A stretch of 48,276 nucleotides of DNA from Cyanophora paradoxa (lineage: Eukaryota > Glaucocystophyceae > Cyanophorales > Cyanophoraceae): positions 1-48,276 of the forward strand of contig QPMI01000359.1 in the NCBI GenBank assembly GCA_004431415.1, given 5' to 3'. Made by a program: the position numbers and the translations under genes. The stretch's first letter is position 1; each line of letters opens with the position of its first letter. Shown here in pieces: positions 8,957 to 19,382 of the stretch. The notes beneath the pieces were generated by a model. That model made no database searches. It worked only from the letters and a program-made list of their open reading frames with translations, and was not told where the DNA came from.

Positions 8957-11900
8957 ATGGGAATCGCTGGATATCACAAGTGGCTTGCCAAGACCTTCGG
9001 CTCCGCCGGCGCCGTTGTCAACGTGAAGGAGACGGACGCCCCAAGAGCCTACGATCACGTACGCACCCCAGACCAGCTTTCGCGCCGGCGCCCTTCGAGC
9101 CAGCCCGGCCGTCCAGATATTCTTCGATTTGAACGGCATCGCGCATAAGGCGAGCGAGCGAGCGAGCGATCGCTTCCACTAGCAGCGCGCGGCCCGGCCC
9201 GCGCCGCACTCTTCCGTCTGACGTGACGTGCGTGGTCCGATTCGAACATGCGTGCGCGCGCACGCAGGTGGCGCGCAACTCGAGGAGCGAGGAGGCGTTC
9301 TTCGTCAAGTTCTACGCCAATGTCGACCGCGTGCTCCGCAGGTGCTCCCCCGCGCTTCGCTTCGGACGCGGGGCCGCCGCCCCGCCCAGCCGAAGTCTAG
9401 CCTCGCCCCGCGCGACTCGCCCCTAGGGCCCGAATCCTTATCTCGGCGCCCTCGCTGCGCAGCGTGCGGCCCACAGCGACCGTCTGGTTCGTCCTCGACG
9501 GCCCGGTCCGCCCGCCCTCCTTCCCCTCTCTCCCTTCGGCGCCGACGAGGCGGGCGGGCAGGGCCCTCTCGCCAAGGTCAACACGCAGCGCGCGCGGCGC
9601 GGCAAGGCGCGATGAGCCTTTCCCCCTTCCCGCCTCCTGCGCGGCCCCGCCCGGCGCGAGCCCCGCCGCAGAAGCAGTCGGGCAAGGCTGCTGAGCGCGA
9701 GCTGGTCGTCGACCCGCTTATGCTCACCCCGGTACCCCTCCCTCCGACGCCCGCCCGGCGAGCGATGCGCCCCTACCCCGGTCCAACGGCGACCCGGGGC
9801 GGCGCTCCCGCAGGGTACGCACTTCATGCTCCGGCTGGAGAACGCACTGGAGTACTACATTTGCCAGCGCGTGCAGGCGAGCTTGCCGTACTCCTGCACA
9901 GCTCCCCCCCTCCCACGTCCTGATATCCCGGGTACAGGGCGGCAAGTACCGCAACGTGCGGTTTTTCATCAGCAGCGCCCGCCGGGCCGGCGAGGTCCGC
10001 CCCTGTACCCACCCCGCGCCCCCGTAAGCCCCTGCGAATCCTTCCCCCAGGGCGAACTGAAGATCGTCGAGTGCATCAACGAGCTCGCCAGGCAAGGACG
10101 ACGTACCCCCGCCTCCTCCCCCATCCGTGTCTGATGTTCCGGTGTAGGACGCGCCCCAAGGGGGAGAAATACCTCATCGTGGGTATGGATGCGGATCTGA
10201 TCCTGCTCGGTGCGCCTTAGCCATACCCCCTCGGCCCCGGCCCCCGCCTCCCCTCAGCCCCCGCGGCAGGCCTGAGCACGCGACTATCCTCCGGGATGAG
10301 CGTCCTCGCGGCCGATCCGCAGGCCAAGGCACGCGCCGCGCCCCCGTACCCCCGCCCGCAGAGTCCTGATCCCGCACCTCCGCAGGGGCAGCCGTTCACG
10401 ATCCTCTACGACCTGGACCGCATGCAGGCCGCATTCGAGCACCACGTACCCGGGGCCGGTGGTGAGCGAGGGCGTAGCCCTCCCGAGCTAACCAAACGCC
10501 TGCCTTACCGACTACCCCTCTCTCTCCCCCCCCCTCAGATTCGGTCCGGGCCGACTTCGTTCTCATGGCGATCCTTTGCGGGAACGACTACCTGCCCAAG
10601 CTGCGGGGGTACAGCCTCAACCCGGCCTGGCGGGGGTACCTGAACGCGCGGCGAAGCAAGAAGATCGGGCCGATCGTCACCGGGGATCCGGACTCGCCCC
10701 GCCTCGAGCCGCAGGCCCTGGCCGCCTTCCTCTCCTCTATCCGGGTACCCCATTCGTGTACTCCCTCGCCATGCGAACGCGCCGACCGGCCGCTGCGCAG
10801 GGGTTCGTCCCCGACGACGACGAGGCGGCACCCGTCCCCCTTACGTGCGCGCACCCCCGCCTTCGCGTGGACGTTTGGCTCGTTGAGGCGGCGGCAGGGG
10901 GCCGGAGGCGGCGGGGGCGGGGGGCGGGGCGCCGCTGGTCCCGCTGGCGGCCGCGGGGGGCGAGGGGCCGACCGAGGAGGGCGAGGAGGACGAGGCGATC
11001 GCGCCGCTCGAGGTCGACGAGGAGGAGGAGGAGGCCGAGCTCGAGGAAGACGAGGAGGAGGACGAGGACGAGGACGAGGAGGACGAGGAGCACGAGGCGC
11101 CGGCCGCCGCCGCCGCCGCCCCCGCCGCCGGCCACGCCGCCCGAAGCAGCAGCAGCAGGCACAACTGCGAGCTCTACCTCCGGGGTACCCCTCCCCGCGC
11201 CCACCACCCCACCCTTCCCCGCGCCTCGCCGATCGGTTTCCGCGCGTGCCCCAGGCCTGCTCTGGAACCTCGAGATGTACGGCACCGGCCGCTGCCACGA
11301 GCCGCTCTACGTCTACCCCGGCGGCGCCCCTCCCGCCCGCGTCCTCGCCGAGTGGTCCGCGCGCGCTCCCGGCCGCCCCCTTCTCCCGTGCTGCGCTGAG
11401 GGCTGGCGGGCGCAGGGTGGGCTCTGAGCCGGAACGGACTGCGGCCCTCTCCCCGGCCCGCACGGGTCTCGAGCCCCTCCCCTCGTGCGATCCCCCGCCT
11501 GTACCTCTCCCCCTTCCCCGCCCCCCGCCCTCAAACGCAGCGCAGGGCGCCGCACCTGTTCGCCCTGTACCTGCTGCCCCCCCGGGGTGCCCCCTTCGTG
11601 CTCTCCCCCCTCCGCGACCTCCTACCCCGCTACCACCAGTCCCTCGACGAGGCGCGCCCGCGTACCCCTTCGCCCGCTGCTGCGCAAATCCCGTAGCCCT
11701 GAGCGTTCGGCGCAGGCGTTCGCGGCGATGAAGCGAACGAAGAGCAGCGCGGCGATCGTCGAGGTCCTGCGCCGCCTCCACGCCGAGGTCCCGTACCCCC
11801 CCCCCCCGCTTCGCTCGGCCTCGCTCCTCTCACGCCGGGGAGCAGGCGGACGGGCTGACGCCGGGGGCGTTCGCGGCGTGCCCGGACGCGGCGCCCTTCG

Positions 11901-13180
11901 GGGAGCGGGCGGCGCTCCCCGCCCCCCTCACCGCCTTCCACTTCGACCCCCGTCCCCCGCGTCCGCCCCCGCCCCCGCCCCCGCTCCCCTCTGCGTGCGC
12001 CTGACCGGGCCCCGCCGCCGCGCAGCGCTGCAGCGGCCGCTGCTGCCCTCGCAGAAGTGCCGCCCCTTCCGCGAGCCCTTCCTCATCGCCGCCCTCGTGC
12101 GCCCCTGCGCCGGCCGCCCTCTCTATCTGAGAAGACGTCGCCTGAGGCTTTCCTGCGCGGCGCAGCCGTGCGAGGAGCCCGGGGGCACCGGCCCGCCCCG
12201 CCTCGACTGGCTCGCCCGCGGCCTGCCCCGCAGCCAGGGCCCTCCGGGCCCCCCCCGCGCCTCCCCGACCGGGGTGGCTCCGGCCCCGCAGCGCCAGCCG
12301 GCCGGCCCGGGCGGGGCCGCGGCTTCGTCGCCACTGGCGCGACGCGGGGCCGCGGCGTGCACGGGCTCGCCGGCCCGCGGTCCCCGCCAGGCCGGGGTCG
12401 GCGTCCGGCCGGGGCGCCCCCCGGCCGGAGCCGGGGCGAGCCCCCGCCGGCGGCGGCGCCGGTGCTGCCGGCTCCGCGGCCCCCACGCGGGGCCCCTCGG
12501 CGCCGGCGCCGGTGCCGGCCCCGGGGCGGACCTGACGTGGCAGCAGCAGGCGATGCTGCAGCAGCCGCGCGCGCGCCGCTCTCCCCCGCCCGCCGCCGCC
12601 GTCCCGCCGCCGGCGCCGGCGCCGGCTGCCTCTGCAGCTGCTGCGGCGGCGCCGCCCGGCCCGGGGCTCGCCCCCTCGCCTCGTTCGCCGAGCTCGAGGT
12701 CGGGCCGCCGCCGGCTGCGCGGGGCGGCCAGCGCGGGCGCCGCGGCGGACGCGGGCCGGCCCGGGGCAGCAGCAGCAGCAGGCGCCCAGGCCGCCCGCGC
12801 CCTCCGCCCACGCCCTCGACGGCCCGGCCCTCCTGCCGACGCCGCCCGCGGCGCCGGCCGCCGGCGCCAACGCGGCCCGGCAGCAGCAGCGGCCGGCGTC
12901 GGGCCGCCGCGGGGGCGCGGAGGGGGCGCCGCCCGGCCCCAGCCTCCGGCGGACGCGTGGGCGCCCCCTCGGGCTTCGTCGCGGGGCCTCCGGGCGGCGG
13001 GGCGGCCCCCGGACCCGGCGCCGGCACGGAGGCGGGCCCGGCCCCGCCTCGGCCCTCAACTGGCAGCAGCAGATGCTCATGGGCTTCGGCGGTGGTGGCG
13101 GCGGCGGCGGCGGTGCAGGAGGCCGGCGCGGGGGCGGCCGCGGCGGGCGGGGCGGCCGCGGCGGGCCCGTCCGACAGTGA
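8957..13180 (+). CDS. XRN: XRN-family 5'-3' exoribonuclease
   Basis: Processive RNA decay enzyme acting on 5'-monophosphate RNA. The ATG at 8957 opens MGIAGYHKWL. Exons 8957-9058, 9117-9149 and 9268-9341 join to YDHIFFDLNGIAHK, the conserved metal-binding Asp region. Then come SVRPTATVWFVLDG, PLAKVNTQRARRGK, THFMLRLENALEYYI, RFFISSARRAGEGELKI (the catalytic GEGE motif rebuilt across an intron), YLIVGMDADLILLGL and DFVLMAILCGNDYLP. Family acidic residues therefore look intact. Downstream is a long Glu/Asp tract (about 10980-11100), then YLRGLLWNLEMYG, FALYLLPPRGAPF, FAAMKRTKSSAAIVEVL and LLPSQKCRPFREP. The tail is Gln/Pro/Gly-rich and ends in an RGG-type stretch before TGA at 13178-13180, as in nuclear XRN2-type enzymes. 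Intron 9150-9267 starts with GC. Whether it is nuclear or cytoplasmic is not settled. Confidence 0.9.
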
Positions 13181-13687
13181 CCGAGAGCGAGACCAGCGGA
13201 GCTCAGTGCCCCCTGCTTCACACCTGAGATGCCAGAGTAGCTCCCCGCGCGGGCGCAGCAGCGGCGACGCCCTTGTTTGTGCAGCCCGGGGGGTCCTCCA
13301 GCATGAGAAAGAGCTTTGAGCAGCGCAGTGCCGGAGAGTACGTTGCGAGGGGGCGAGGGGAACGCCGCTGGGGAGGGCACGCAGGCGAGGCGATCCTCCA
13401 AGGGACGGGCGAGCGTGTGCCTGGGGGCCCTGAGGGCCAGGCGGGGGCGGAGCTCGAGGGGGCCCCCGCGGGATCCGGAGGCGTGGATCTCAAATTCGAA
13501 TCATTTCGAATTTACTTTTGAAAGTCCCAATTATAATGCGCCAGTACCGGTATACCATGCATATGCATATGGTAACCATGCCATATGCATGGCCAGTACT
13601 GACTGTGCTCAGCGGGGGCTGTATACGTACTTGACTGCGTATACGTACTGTCAACTGTGCTGAACGTGCACGCACTGCAACGTTAAT
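13181..13687. other. XRN 3' flank and intergenic DNA
   Basis: GC-rich until about 13490, then AT-richer with strong dyads: catgcatatgcatatgg at 13557-13573 faces ccatgccatatgcatg shortly after, and gtatacgtact occurs twice (13621, 13640). No gene recognised. Confidence 0.4.
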
Positions 13688-13700
13688 TACTGTAAAGCAG

Positions 13701-13974
13701 GAAATATTTAAGACCCCAAAATGTTTAGTAATTCCGGGGTAATTCCTAAAATAATTAAGAGTTGGTCGCCGAAGGCTTTAGCAGGGGCCCGGGGGGTCCG
13801 GGGTGCACGTGGACGCGGCGCGTGCAAGGGGGGGGTGCTCGACGCCGGGCGCCGGCGACGCCGCGCGCGCGCTTCTGCAGCTGCGCTCCCTTCGAGCAAT
13901 TCAACTACGGCCGCGCCGACGTCACTGCGCTACGTACCCCCAGGACCTCGGGTTTAATAGTATCAAAATCTTTT
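13701..13974 (+). repeat. Subterminal direct repeat, left copy
   Basis: Begins gaaatatttaag and shares caaaatgtttagtaattccg, ataattaagagtt, acggccgcgccgacgt and ttaatagtatcaaaatcttt with the right copy, in the same orientation. It carries about 80 extra GC-rich bases (roughly 13765-13860) that the right copy lacks. It looks LTR-like, but lies inside terminal inverted repeats. Confidence 0.75.
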
Positions 13975-14060
13975 TTTTTTGGTGAATTACCGGCCACAGT
14001 CTCTAGACACCAGCACTGCGGGGGCTGCCCAGGGGGCCTAAAGACAAAAAAGCAAAATAA

Positions 14061-15191
14061 CTAAGACAAGAGCACGAAGAAAGATAAGACAAAGAGCCAA
14101 AATCGACAATAAAAAAGAAAAGACACAGAGCTCGAGACAGATCGAGAAGAGACGAGAAATCGAGCAGATCTAGGGACAGAGGATGACTGATACGAAGAAG
14201 AGCCAGAGCTAGAGATACCATCAATATCGGAAGGAATTACATCACTAAGAAGCGGAGGACAAATTTGAGAAAGATAAATAACAGGAAGCAGACAAGTAAG
14301 AGGAACAACAAGACGACGCGGAGGCGGAGGCGAAGCAGGACGACGCGAAAGGGCAGAGCTACGGCACAAGGTCGAGGAGGACACAGGAGGCGGAGCAGGC
14401 GGATCAAGAGCAGGCAAAAGGACAGTCAAAGGAATCACTAAAGCCGACCGGGGTCGAGACGGGCAGTCGAACTGCAAACGACGGCGAACAACAGGTTGAG
14501 CACGAGGACTATAGCTAGTATTGAAACTAACTTTAGTAACTCTAGCATCAACACTACGATCAGAATCCGAACTAGACCGAACTAAACTATAAGACGAAGT
14601 ACGCCGGCGCCGGCGGGATACGACCAGCGAAGCAGAAGACGAAGGCAAAGGCGGCGGTCCGGTATCAAGAACAAAGGCCGGAGGGTCCGGCCCGGCAAAC
14701 CGCCGGAGGGAAGTAGAAGGAGACGTAGGCTCGGCAAGCCGGCGACGGGTACGACCACGAGTCCGGGAGGAGATCGGGGAAGCCGGTCCCGGAGCTGAGG
14801 GCCCAGGAGCAGAGCCAGGAGAAGGTAAGCCCGGCGAGAAATCTGACCCGGAGCCGGAACCCAGCGAACGACGACGACGAAGAGGCCCCCGAGGAGCCAC
14901 GATGGGGGAGCTACCGAGCAAAGTACTGACAGCCGGCGCCGAACACGGCGGCGGAGGTACCCCACAGACAGTGGCAGGCGGAGAGTCCAGGGTCGATCGA
15001 GAGATCCGCCGACGGGAACGCGGCGGAGGCCTACGAGGCGGAAGAGGCGAGGAGGGAGCCGAGGAAGGGTCGGATCCGGAGGCAGGGGAAGGGCCGCGAG
15101 CAGGTGACGGGGATCGCTGCCGGCGCCGAAGAGAGGGCAGCGAAGCAGGAGAAAGGTCAGGTGGCGCCGGATCAGATGACACGGGGGTCAT
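14061..15191 (-). CDS. Element-internal Ser/Pro/Arg-rich open frame
   Basis: A 376-codon frame from ATG at 15191 to a stop at 14061. The same frame stays open upstream well into the right direct repeat (to about 15545), so it is at least 480 codons without a stop. Composition is dominated by Ser, Pro, Arg and Leu with patches such as SRRRRRTSSYSLVRSSSDSD, and the C-terminus is hydrophobic (FLFYCRFWLFVLSFFVLL). It follows from the pyrimidine-rich minus strand, so openness may be partly compositional. It could be a gag-like or accessory protein of the element. No catalytic motif is seen. Confidence 0.35.
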   Translation of the reverse strand: MTPVSSDPAPPDLSPASLPSLRRRQRSPSPARGPSPASGSDPSSAPSSPLPPRRPPPRSRRRISRSTLDSPPATVCGVPPPPCSAPAVSTLLGSSPIVAPRGPLRRRRSLGSGSGSDFSPGLPSPGSAPGPSAPGPASPISSRTRGRTRRRLAEPTSPSTSLRRFAGPDPPAFVLDTGPPPLPSSSASLVVSRRRRRTSSYSLVRSSSDSDRSVDARVTKVSFNTSYSPRAQPVVRRRLQFDCPSRPRSALVIPLTVLLPALDPPAPPPVSSSTLCRSSALSRRPASPPPPRRLVVPLTCLLPVIYLSQICPPLLSDVIPSDIDGISSSGSSSYQSSSVPRSARFLVSSRSVSSSVSFLFYCRFWLFVLSFFVLLS

Positions 15192-15504
15192 GGGCGGCGC
15201 AGAGAGAGACGAGCTCGAGGGCGCAAGGGCCCGACGAGGGCGCCGGCGGCGAATCTCACGAGCGCCAGGAAGCGGGATAGGACCCGCAGATGGGACCCGA
15301 GGCGCCGAAGGGGGAGCAGGGAGCCGGAATGACGGGGAGACCGAAAAGAGGACAGTCTCGCCAACACTCGGAAGCGGGGCAGAGGCCGAGGACCCGGAGC
15401 TCGAGGGGGGGAGGGAGGGCGGAGGAGGAGAGAGAAGGCGGCTATTCGAAGGGTATGGAGAATCGAGAGCGGAGGCGAGGGAGGCCGAAGTGATGGCGAG
15501 CTCT

Positions 15505-15694
15505 GAAATATTTAAGAGCCCAAAATGTTTAGTAATTCCGGGGTTCGGCCGGTTTAGTAGGCCTAGAATAATTAAGAGTTGCCAAGTTGGGCGCGCTTCT
15601 GCGCTCCCTTAGCTTCGAGCAATTTAACCACGGCCGCGCCGACGTTACTGCGACACGTACCCCGGGCCTCGGGCTTAATAGTATCAAAATCTTT
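15505..15694 (+). repeat. Subterminal direct repeat, right copy
   Basis: Same-strand diverged copy of 13701-13974, lacking the GC-rich insertion. It lies directly inside the right inverted repeat, separated by about 40 bp of AT-rich DNA (agtacttagg and agctttagtact). Confidence 0.75.
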
Positions 15695-15788
15695 AGTACT
15701 TAGGCTTTAGAGCTTTAGTACTATTAATATCCAACCTCTTAAATATTTCCTGCTTTACAGTATAACTGGCTCAGTGTCCACTGGCGAA

Positions 15789-16183
15789 GTCACTCGACCG
15801 CCGGTTCCGGCCCAACTTCCGGGCTGTGGCCGCGAGCTGGCCATGGGGCGACTCGCGGCGACTCGATCGGCGACCGTGGATGAGCGGTTATGAGCTCGAG
15901 CCTCGGAGTTCGATCGGGAATGTGACGTCGACGCCGTGATCATGATCATGATCATGATCATCGGATCATGATCATGATCATGACTCAGTGACGTCAAATT
16001 CAACAGACATGACGTGGTCACTTGACCTTGTCATGAGACCAAGTATTTTTTCAACAGTCACTTGACCTGCCAGGCCCAGCAGGCGGCCTGATATCGATCG
16101 GACCTCATTCTGCACTGCACGCATTCCGATCCAGCATTTCTAAGCCAATCTAAAGTCAACACTAACACCCCGGGCCTGCTACC
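15789..16183 (+). promoter_or_regulatory. Putative promoter with repeated GTCACTTGACC boxes
   Basis: An 11-base motif gtcacttgacc occurs at 16017-16027 and 16057-16067, with a one-mismatch copy at 15789-15799. Between them lie a CRE-like tgacgtca (15988-15995) and related gacgt cores near 15922 and 16010. All lie within 400 bp upstream of the start at 16184. A role in transcription is inferred from repetition and position. Confidence 0.35.
15936..15982. repeat. (ATGATC)n self-complementary microsatellite
   Basis: Runs of the six-base unit atgatc, interrupted once by cgg. The unit catgatcatg is palindromic so the tract can fold on itself. It lies just outside the transposon, in front of the 16184 gene. 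Confidence 0.85.
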
Positions 16184-16659
16184 ATGGACAAGTGGTTGCA
16201 ATTGTCGGCGGCCGAGCACAAAGCTGCATTCGAGAAAATGGTCCGCTTGCATTCCGGACAGACCCCGGTGCCGCAGCAGAAGGTCACGATCCCAGTGCCG
16301 ATCAGCTTCGGCAATGATAAGGTGCGCTCCTCGATCCTCGGCAATCCTGCAGTCCGTGGATCGATATCGCGTTGAAGCTTGCCCTCCTAAAATTCTTGCC
16401 CTGCTAAGCTCAGGCTGGCTTCTAACCAGAACCGTACGCGTTGGACGCACGCGCGCAGGTCGAGGTGCGCGCGGACACGTTCCTCGCGTTCCGGGGCGAC
16501 GGCTCCACCCGGGTCGACGTGGCCACCGTCCCCCAGCTGAACGTCCCCCTCAGCGAGCACGCGACGCTCTCCCTCCGCGGCCCCGTCCTCCAGGGCGGGG
16601 GCAACACGCCCCTCCGCCAGGACGGCTCCTTCGGCTTCCGCATCGGGGCCCGCTTCTAG
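16184..16659 (+). CDS. Uncharacterised 112-residue protein, two exons
   Basis: Exon 1 is 16184-16321 (46 codons, MDKWLQLSAAEHKAAFEKM to ISFGNDK). Intron 16322-16458 has gtgcgc donor and gcag acceptor. Exon 2 is 16459-16659 (VEVRADTFLAFRGDGSTRVD to GFRIGARF, stop TAG). The phase is 0 and total coding length is 339 bases including stop. The N-terminal third looks helical and charged; the rest alternates hydrophobic and polar residues like beta strands, with no signal peptide or membrane span. I recognise no family. It lies 280 bp from the stop of the convergent CHY zinc-finger gene. Confidence 0.6.
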
Positions 16660-16938
16660 CCGTCGCGATTGCCGTTGCGATTTCCGCAGTGCATACGCAC
16701 GCGGACGCGTACGCGTATCTTCGTTTTGTGGTTGCTGTAAATAGCGATTGCGATCCGTGTTGGGATTGTACATCGCACGAGCTCGAGATGAGTAAATCGG
16801 ATCGGCGAGGCACAGGGGGAGGGCGGTGGGGCCCCGGGCAAGAGGGGGCCCCGCGGGCGGGGCGGTGGGAGGGGTGGCCGGGGAGGAGCGGCGGCGGGAG
16901 GCCCAGGGGCCGGGCCGGGCGGCGGCGGGCGTTCGGGG

Positions 16939-19382
16939 TCAGACGAGCTTCTTCTGCCCAACGCGCTCCGACTTCTTGCTCTTCGTCTTCATCTCGCTGC
17001 GCCGATCCCAGCCTCAGGCGGGCGCCGGCGGGGCCGGGGCCTGGGGCGCGCGCGCGCAGAGCATCGAGCGCGCCTGTTGCGGTGCTTGCGGGCGTCCTTG
17101 TCGCTCATCAGGTCCCGCCTGCGCGGGGGCGGGCGGCGCTCGAACTCGCGTCGAGCCGGGCCGGGCCCTCGGGTCCTCCGCCCCGCGGCTCACCTGAGGC
17201 CTGACTTGGCCATCTCCTTCTTGCAGCCGGCGCACTTGTCGTTCGAGTACGGCTGCAGAGGCGCCGGCGTCAGGCCGCGCGCAGGGCGGGAGCTAGAAAC
17301 ATCGAGACCGAGACGGGCCTGCTCGGTGGCGCAGAAGCCGCAGATCATCCTGTTCGCGTACTTCGCCTCGTGCCCCGCCGTCTCCTGCGCGCGGGGGTAC
17401 GGGTGTTTCGGTTGTTGGAGGGGGGGCTAGAGGAGGGGATGGGGGGCACGTTGTGGCAGTCGTCGCAGGGGTAGGCGCGGCCGCAGCAGGGGAAGCGGAG
17501 CCAGCGGTGGGAGTTCTTGTAGTGCTTGCACGTGCCCGTGTCCGGCAGCGGCTGCCCCGCCGGCGGCAGGTTCGGGTCCCTCTTGCTGCTGCTGCTCCCT
17601 GCCGGGGTACCAGGTTCGGGCGGGGTGGGGGTGGGGCGGGGCGGGCGCACCGGAGCCGCCTGCGCGGGCGCCCGAACCGCCGCCGCCCGAGGCCGAGGAG
17701 CCAGCACCCCCCTCCGCTATCTTCCGGAACGTCGCCTGCACGCACGGTACCCAAATGGGCCTGAGCCGGACGCATTTCTCTCATATCGTGTACCCCCCGG
17801 GCTCTTACCTTCTCGTAGCGCAGGGTGAGGCGGGCGTGGCACTGCCCGCACGTCTTGTCGTACGTCGTCGCCACCGATACCCCCTTGAAGTTCACCTGCC
17901 GGACCGGTGCCCGCGATGAGGGAGACGGGTACCGTAGAACGGGGTTGCGGCGCGCACGCGGGCGCTGCAGCCGAAGCAGTGAGCGGCGCAGTCGGAGGGA
18001 AGCAGGTCGAACATATTGGCCCCGTCTGGGGGTACCGCGACGTCATGGGTTACAAGGCATTGGAGGGGTGGGCGGGATCGGGTGCCGGACCGAGGTCGAA
18101 GTACCCCGCGACGGGCTGATTGGCGTACATCGGATCCGGGCGGAAAGCAATGGACTGCGGGGGAGGGGGTGAGACAATAGGGGGTACGCCGAGGACCGGC
18201 GGGCGCGCCTGGGGGGTATGGCACTTCGGGCAGTCGGCGCGCGTGGAGAAGCCCGCGCCCTTCGTGATGGTTATCTGCGTGGGGGACATTGTTACTCAGG
18301 GATGCGAGTTCTCGGGGGTACAGGTGCACCTCGTTCTGCGCCTTGCAGCGGGCGCAGGCGACGACGGCGCGCATGGAAGTGAACTCCAGGATCCCGATCT
18401 CGAAGATCTGGGCTCGAATCAGCGCGGCGCAGTAATTCAGAGGGGAGTGGGAGCGGGGCGCGCGTCGAGGCCGTGGAGCCGCAGCTCGGTACCCCTCTTG
18501 GGGTTCGCGGAGGGTCCGCCCCGGCTCGCCGCGGGCAGCGGCGCCGGCTCCTCGCTGGAGCCGCCGCCCCCGCCACCGCCGCGGGGGGCGCGGGGCGGCG
18601 GGGAGTCCCGGGGAGGCCGGGGCGGCCGCTCTGCCTGCCCGCCGGCGCCTCCTCCAAACCCGAGCATGGCGAGGTCCTCCGCCGCGCCCCCTGTCACTCT
18701 GTCGTCTTCTTCCTCCTCCTCTTCCCCCTCGTCCTCGTCCTCCTCGTCCTCGTCCTCGTCCTCCTCGCCGCTCCCGGAGGCTTCCCCCTCGGACCCCGCG
18801 CGGCGCGGGGCGGCCTTGGGCGCCGGGGCGGGCCGGTCGGAGACGAGCGAGGAGATGCGCTCGCGGAGCCAGTCCAGGACGGCCTTGGCGTGCGGGGCGC
18901 CCTCGGGGCCCGAGCGCGCGGCCGCCTGCTCCGCCCACGCCTCCTCCACCTTCCTGCGGCGCCGGCGGCGCGCTCGGCCGGCGCCGCGCCGCGCGCCGCT
19001 GGCCGGCCACGCACTTGCGCTTCGGCTCTGGGATGCCGTCGACGACGGACAGGACCGCCGGCTCAAACGGGTAGATGCTCGGGAAGCTGGTTCGGGCGCG
19101 CGTCAACGGCAGGCGTGCGCTGGCATCTCGGCGGGCCGCGGCGGCGCCGGCTGGCGCATGCGCACGTGATTCGGACGGGCAGGAATCCGCTCTCTACGCC
19201 CTCGCACGGAAGGCGCAAGCTGACCTTGGTGTTGCTGCGGCGCGACCGGGTAAGAGCGGCGGCGAGAGGCGCGCGGCGCCGCCGGCCGGGCGAGCGACGG
19301 CCTAGGGAGCTCACGTGATGATGCGGAAGTTCTGCGTTCCCTCGCGCATGCTCTCCAGCTCCTCCTGCTTCGGCGGCGCCAT
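16939..19382 (-). CDS. CHY zinc-finger protein with RWD-like N-terminus
   Basis: The ATG at 19382 opens MAPPKQEELESMREGTQNF. Next exons give NTKVSLRLPCEG and FPSIYPFEPAVLSVVDGIPE, resembling the RWD-type N-terminus of fungal CHY-finger proteins. A Glu/Asp-rich acidic tract follows (about 18700-18780). Then come GTELRLHGLD, IGILEFTSMRAVVACARCKA, GAGFSTRADCPKCHT, DLLPSDCAAHCFGCSARV and VATTYDKTCGQCHARLTL, a series of Cys-pair zinc sites. The CHY finger itself is at about 17550-17290: GTCKHYKNSHRWLRFPCCGR, YPCDDCHN, NRMICGFCATEQ, PYSNDKCAGCKKEMAKSG. The last exon ends KTKSKKSERVGQKKLV with TGA at 16941-16939 and is joined through a likely GC-AG intron. Such fingers bind zinc; the cellular role is unclear. 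Confidence 0.85.

Larger units (their letters stand above)
13688..15762. mobile_element. Unclassified transposon with 26-bp terminal inverted repeats
   Basis: The left end 13688-13713 (tactgtaaagcaggaaatat then ttaaga) is the exact reverse complement of 15737-15762. The outermost TA on each side could be a TA target-site duplication, as in Tc1/mariner-like elements, leaving ctgtaaag as the end. The 2,075-bp body has a long purine-rich plus strand (14040-15500), subterminal direct repeats, and a single long minus-strand frame with Ser/Pro/Arg-rich composition. No DDE transposase or reverse transcriptase is recognisable, so this is probably nonautonomous or belongs to a family I cannot identify. 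Perfect ends suggest recent insertion. Confidence 0.75.

Noticed and set aside
8756-9139. 127-codon minus-strand frame over the XRN start
   Set aside because: It is antisense to confirmed XRN exons 1 and 2 and shows no family motif.
13701-15694. LTR retrotransposon
   Set aside because: The direct repeats are LTR-like, but they lie inside perfect inverted termini, and no primer-binding site, protease, integrase or reverse transcriptase is seen.
15936-15982. CRISPR-like or iteron array
   Set aside because: The tract is a simple six-base microsatellite without spacers, and the window is eukaryotic.
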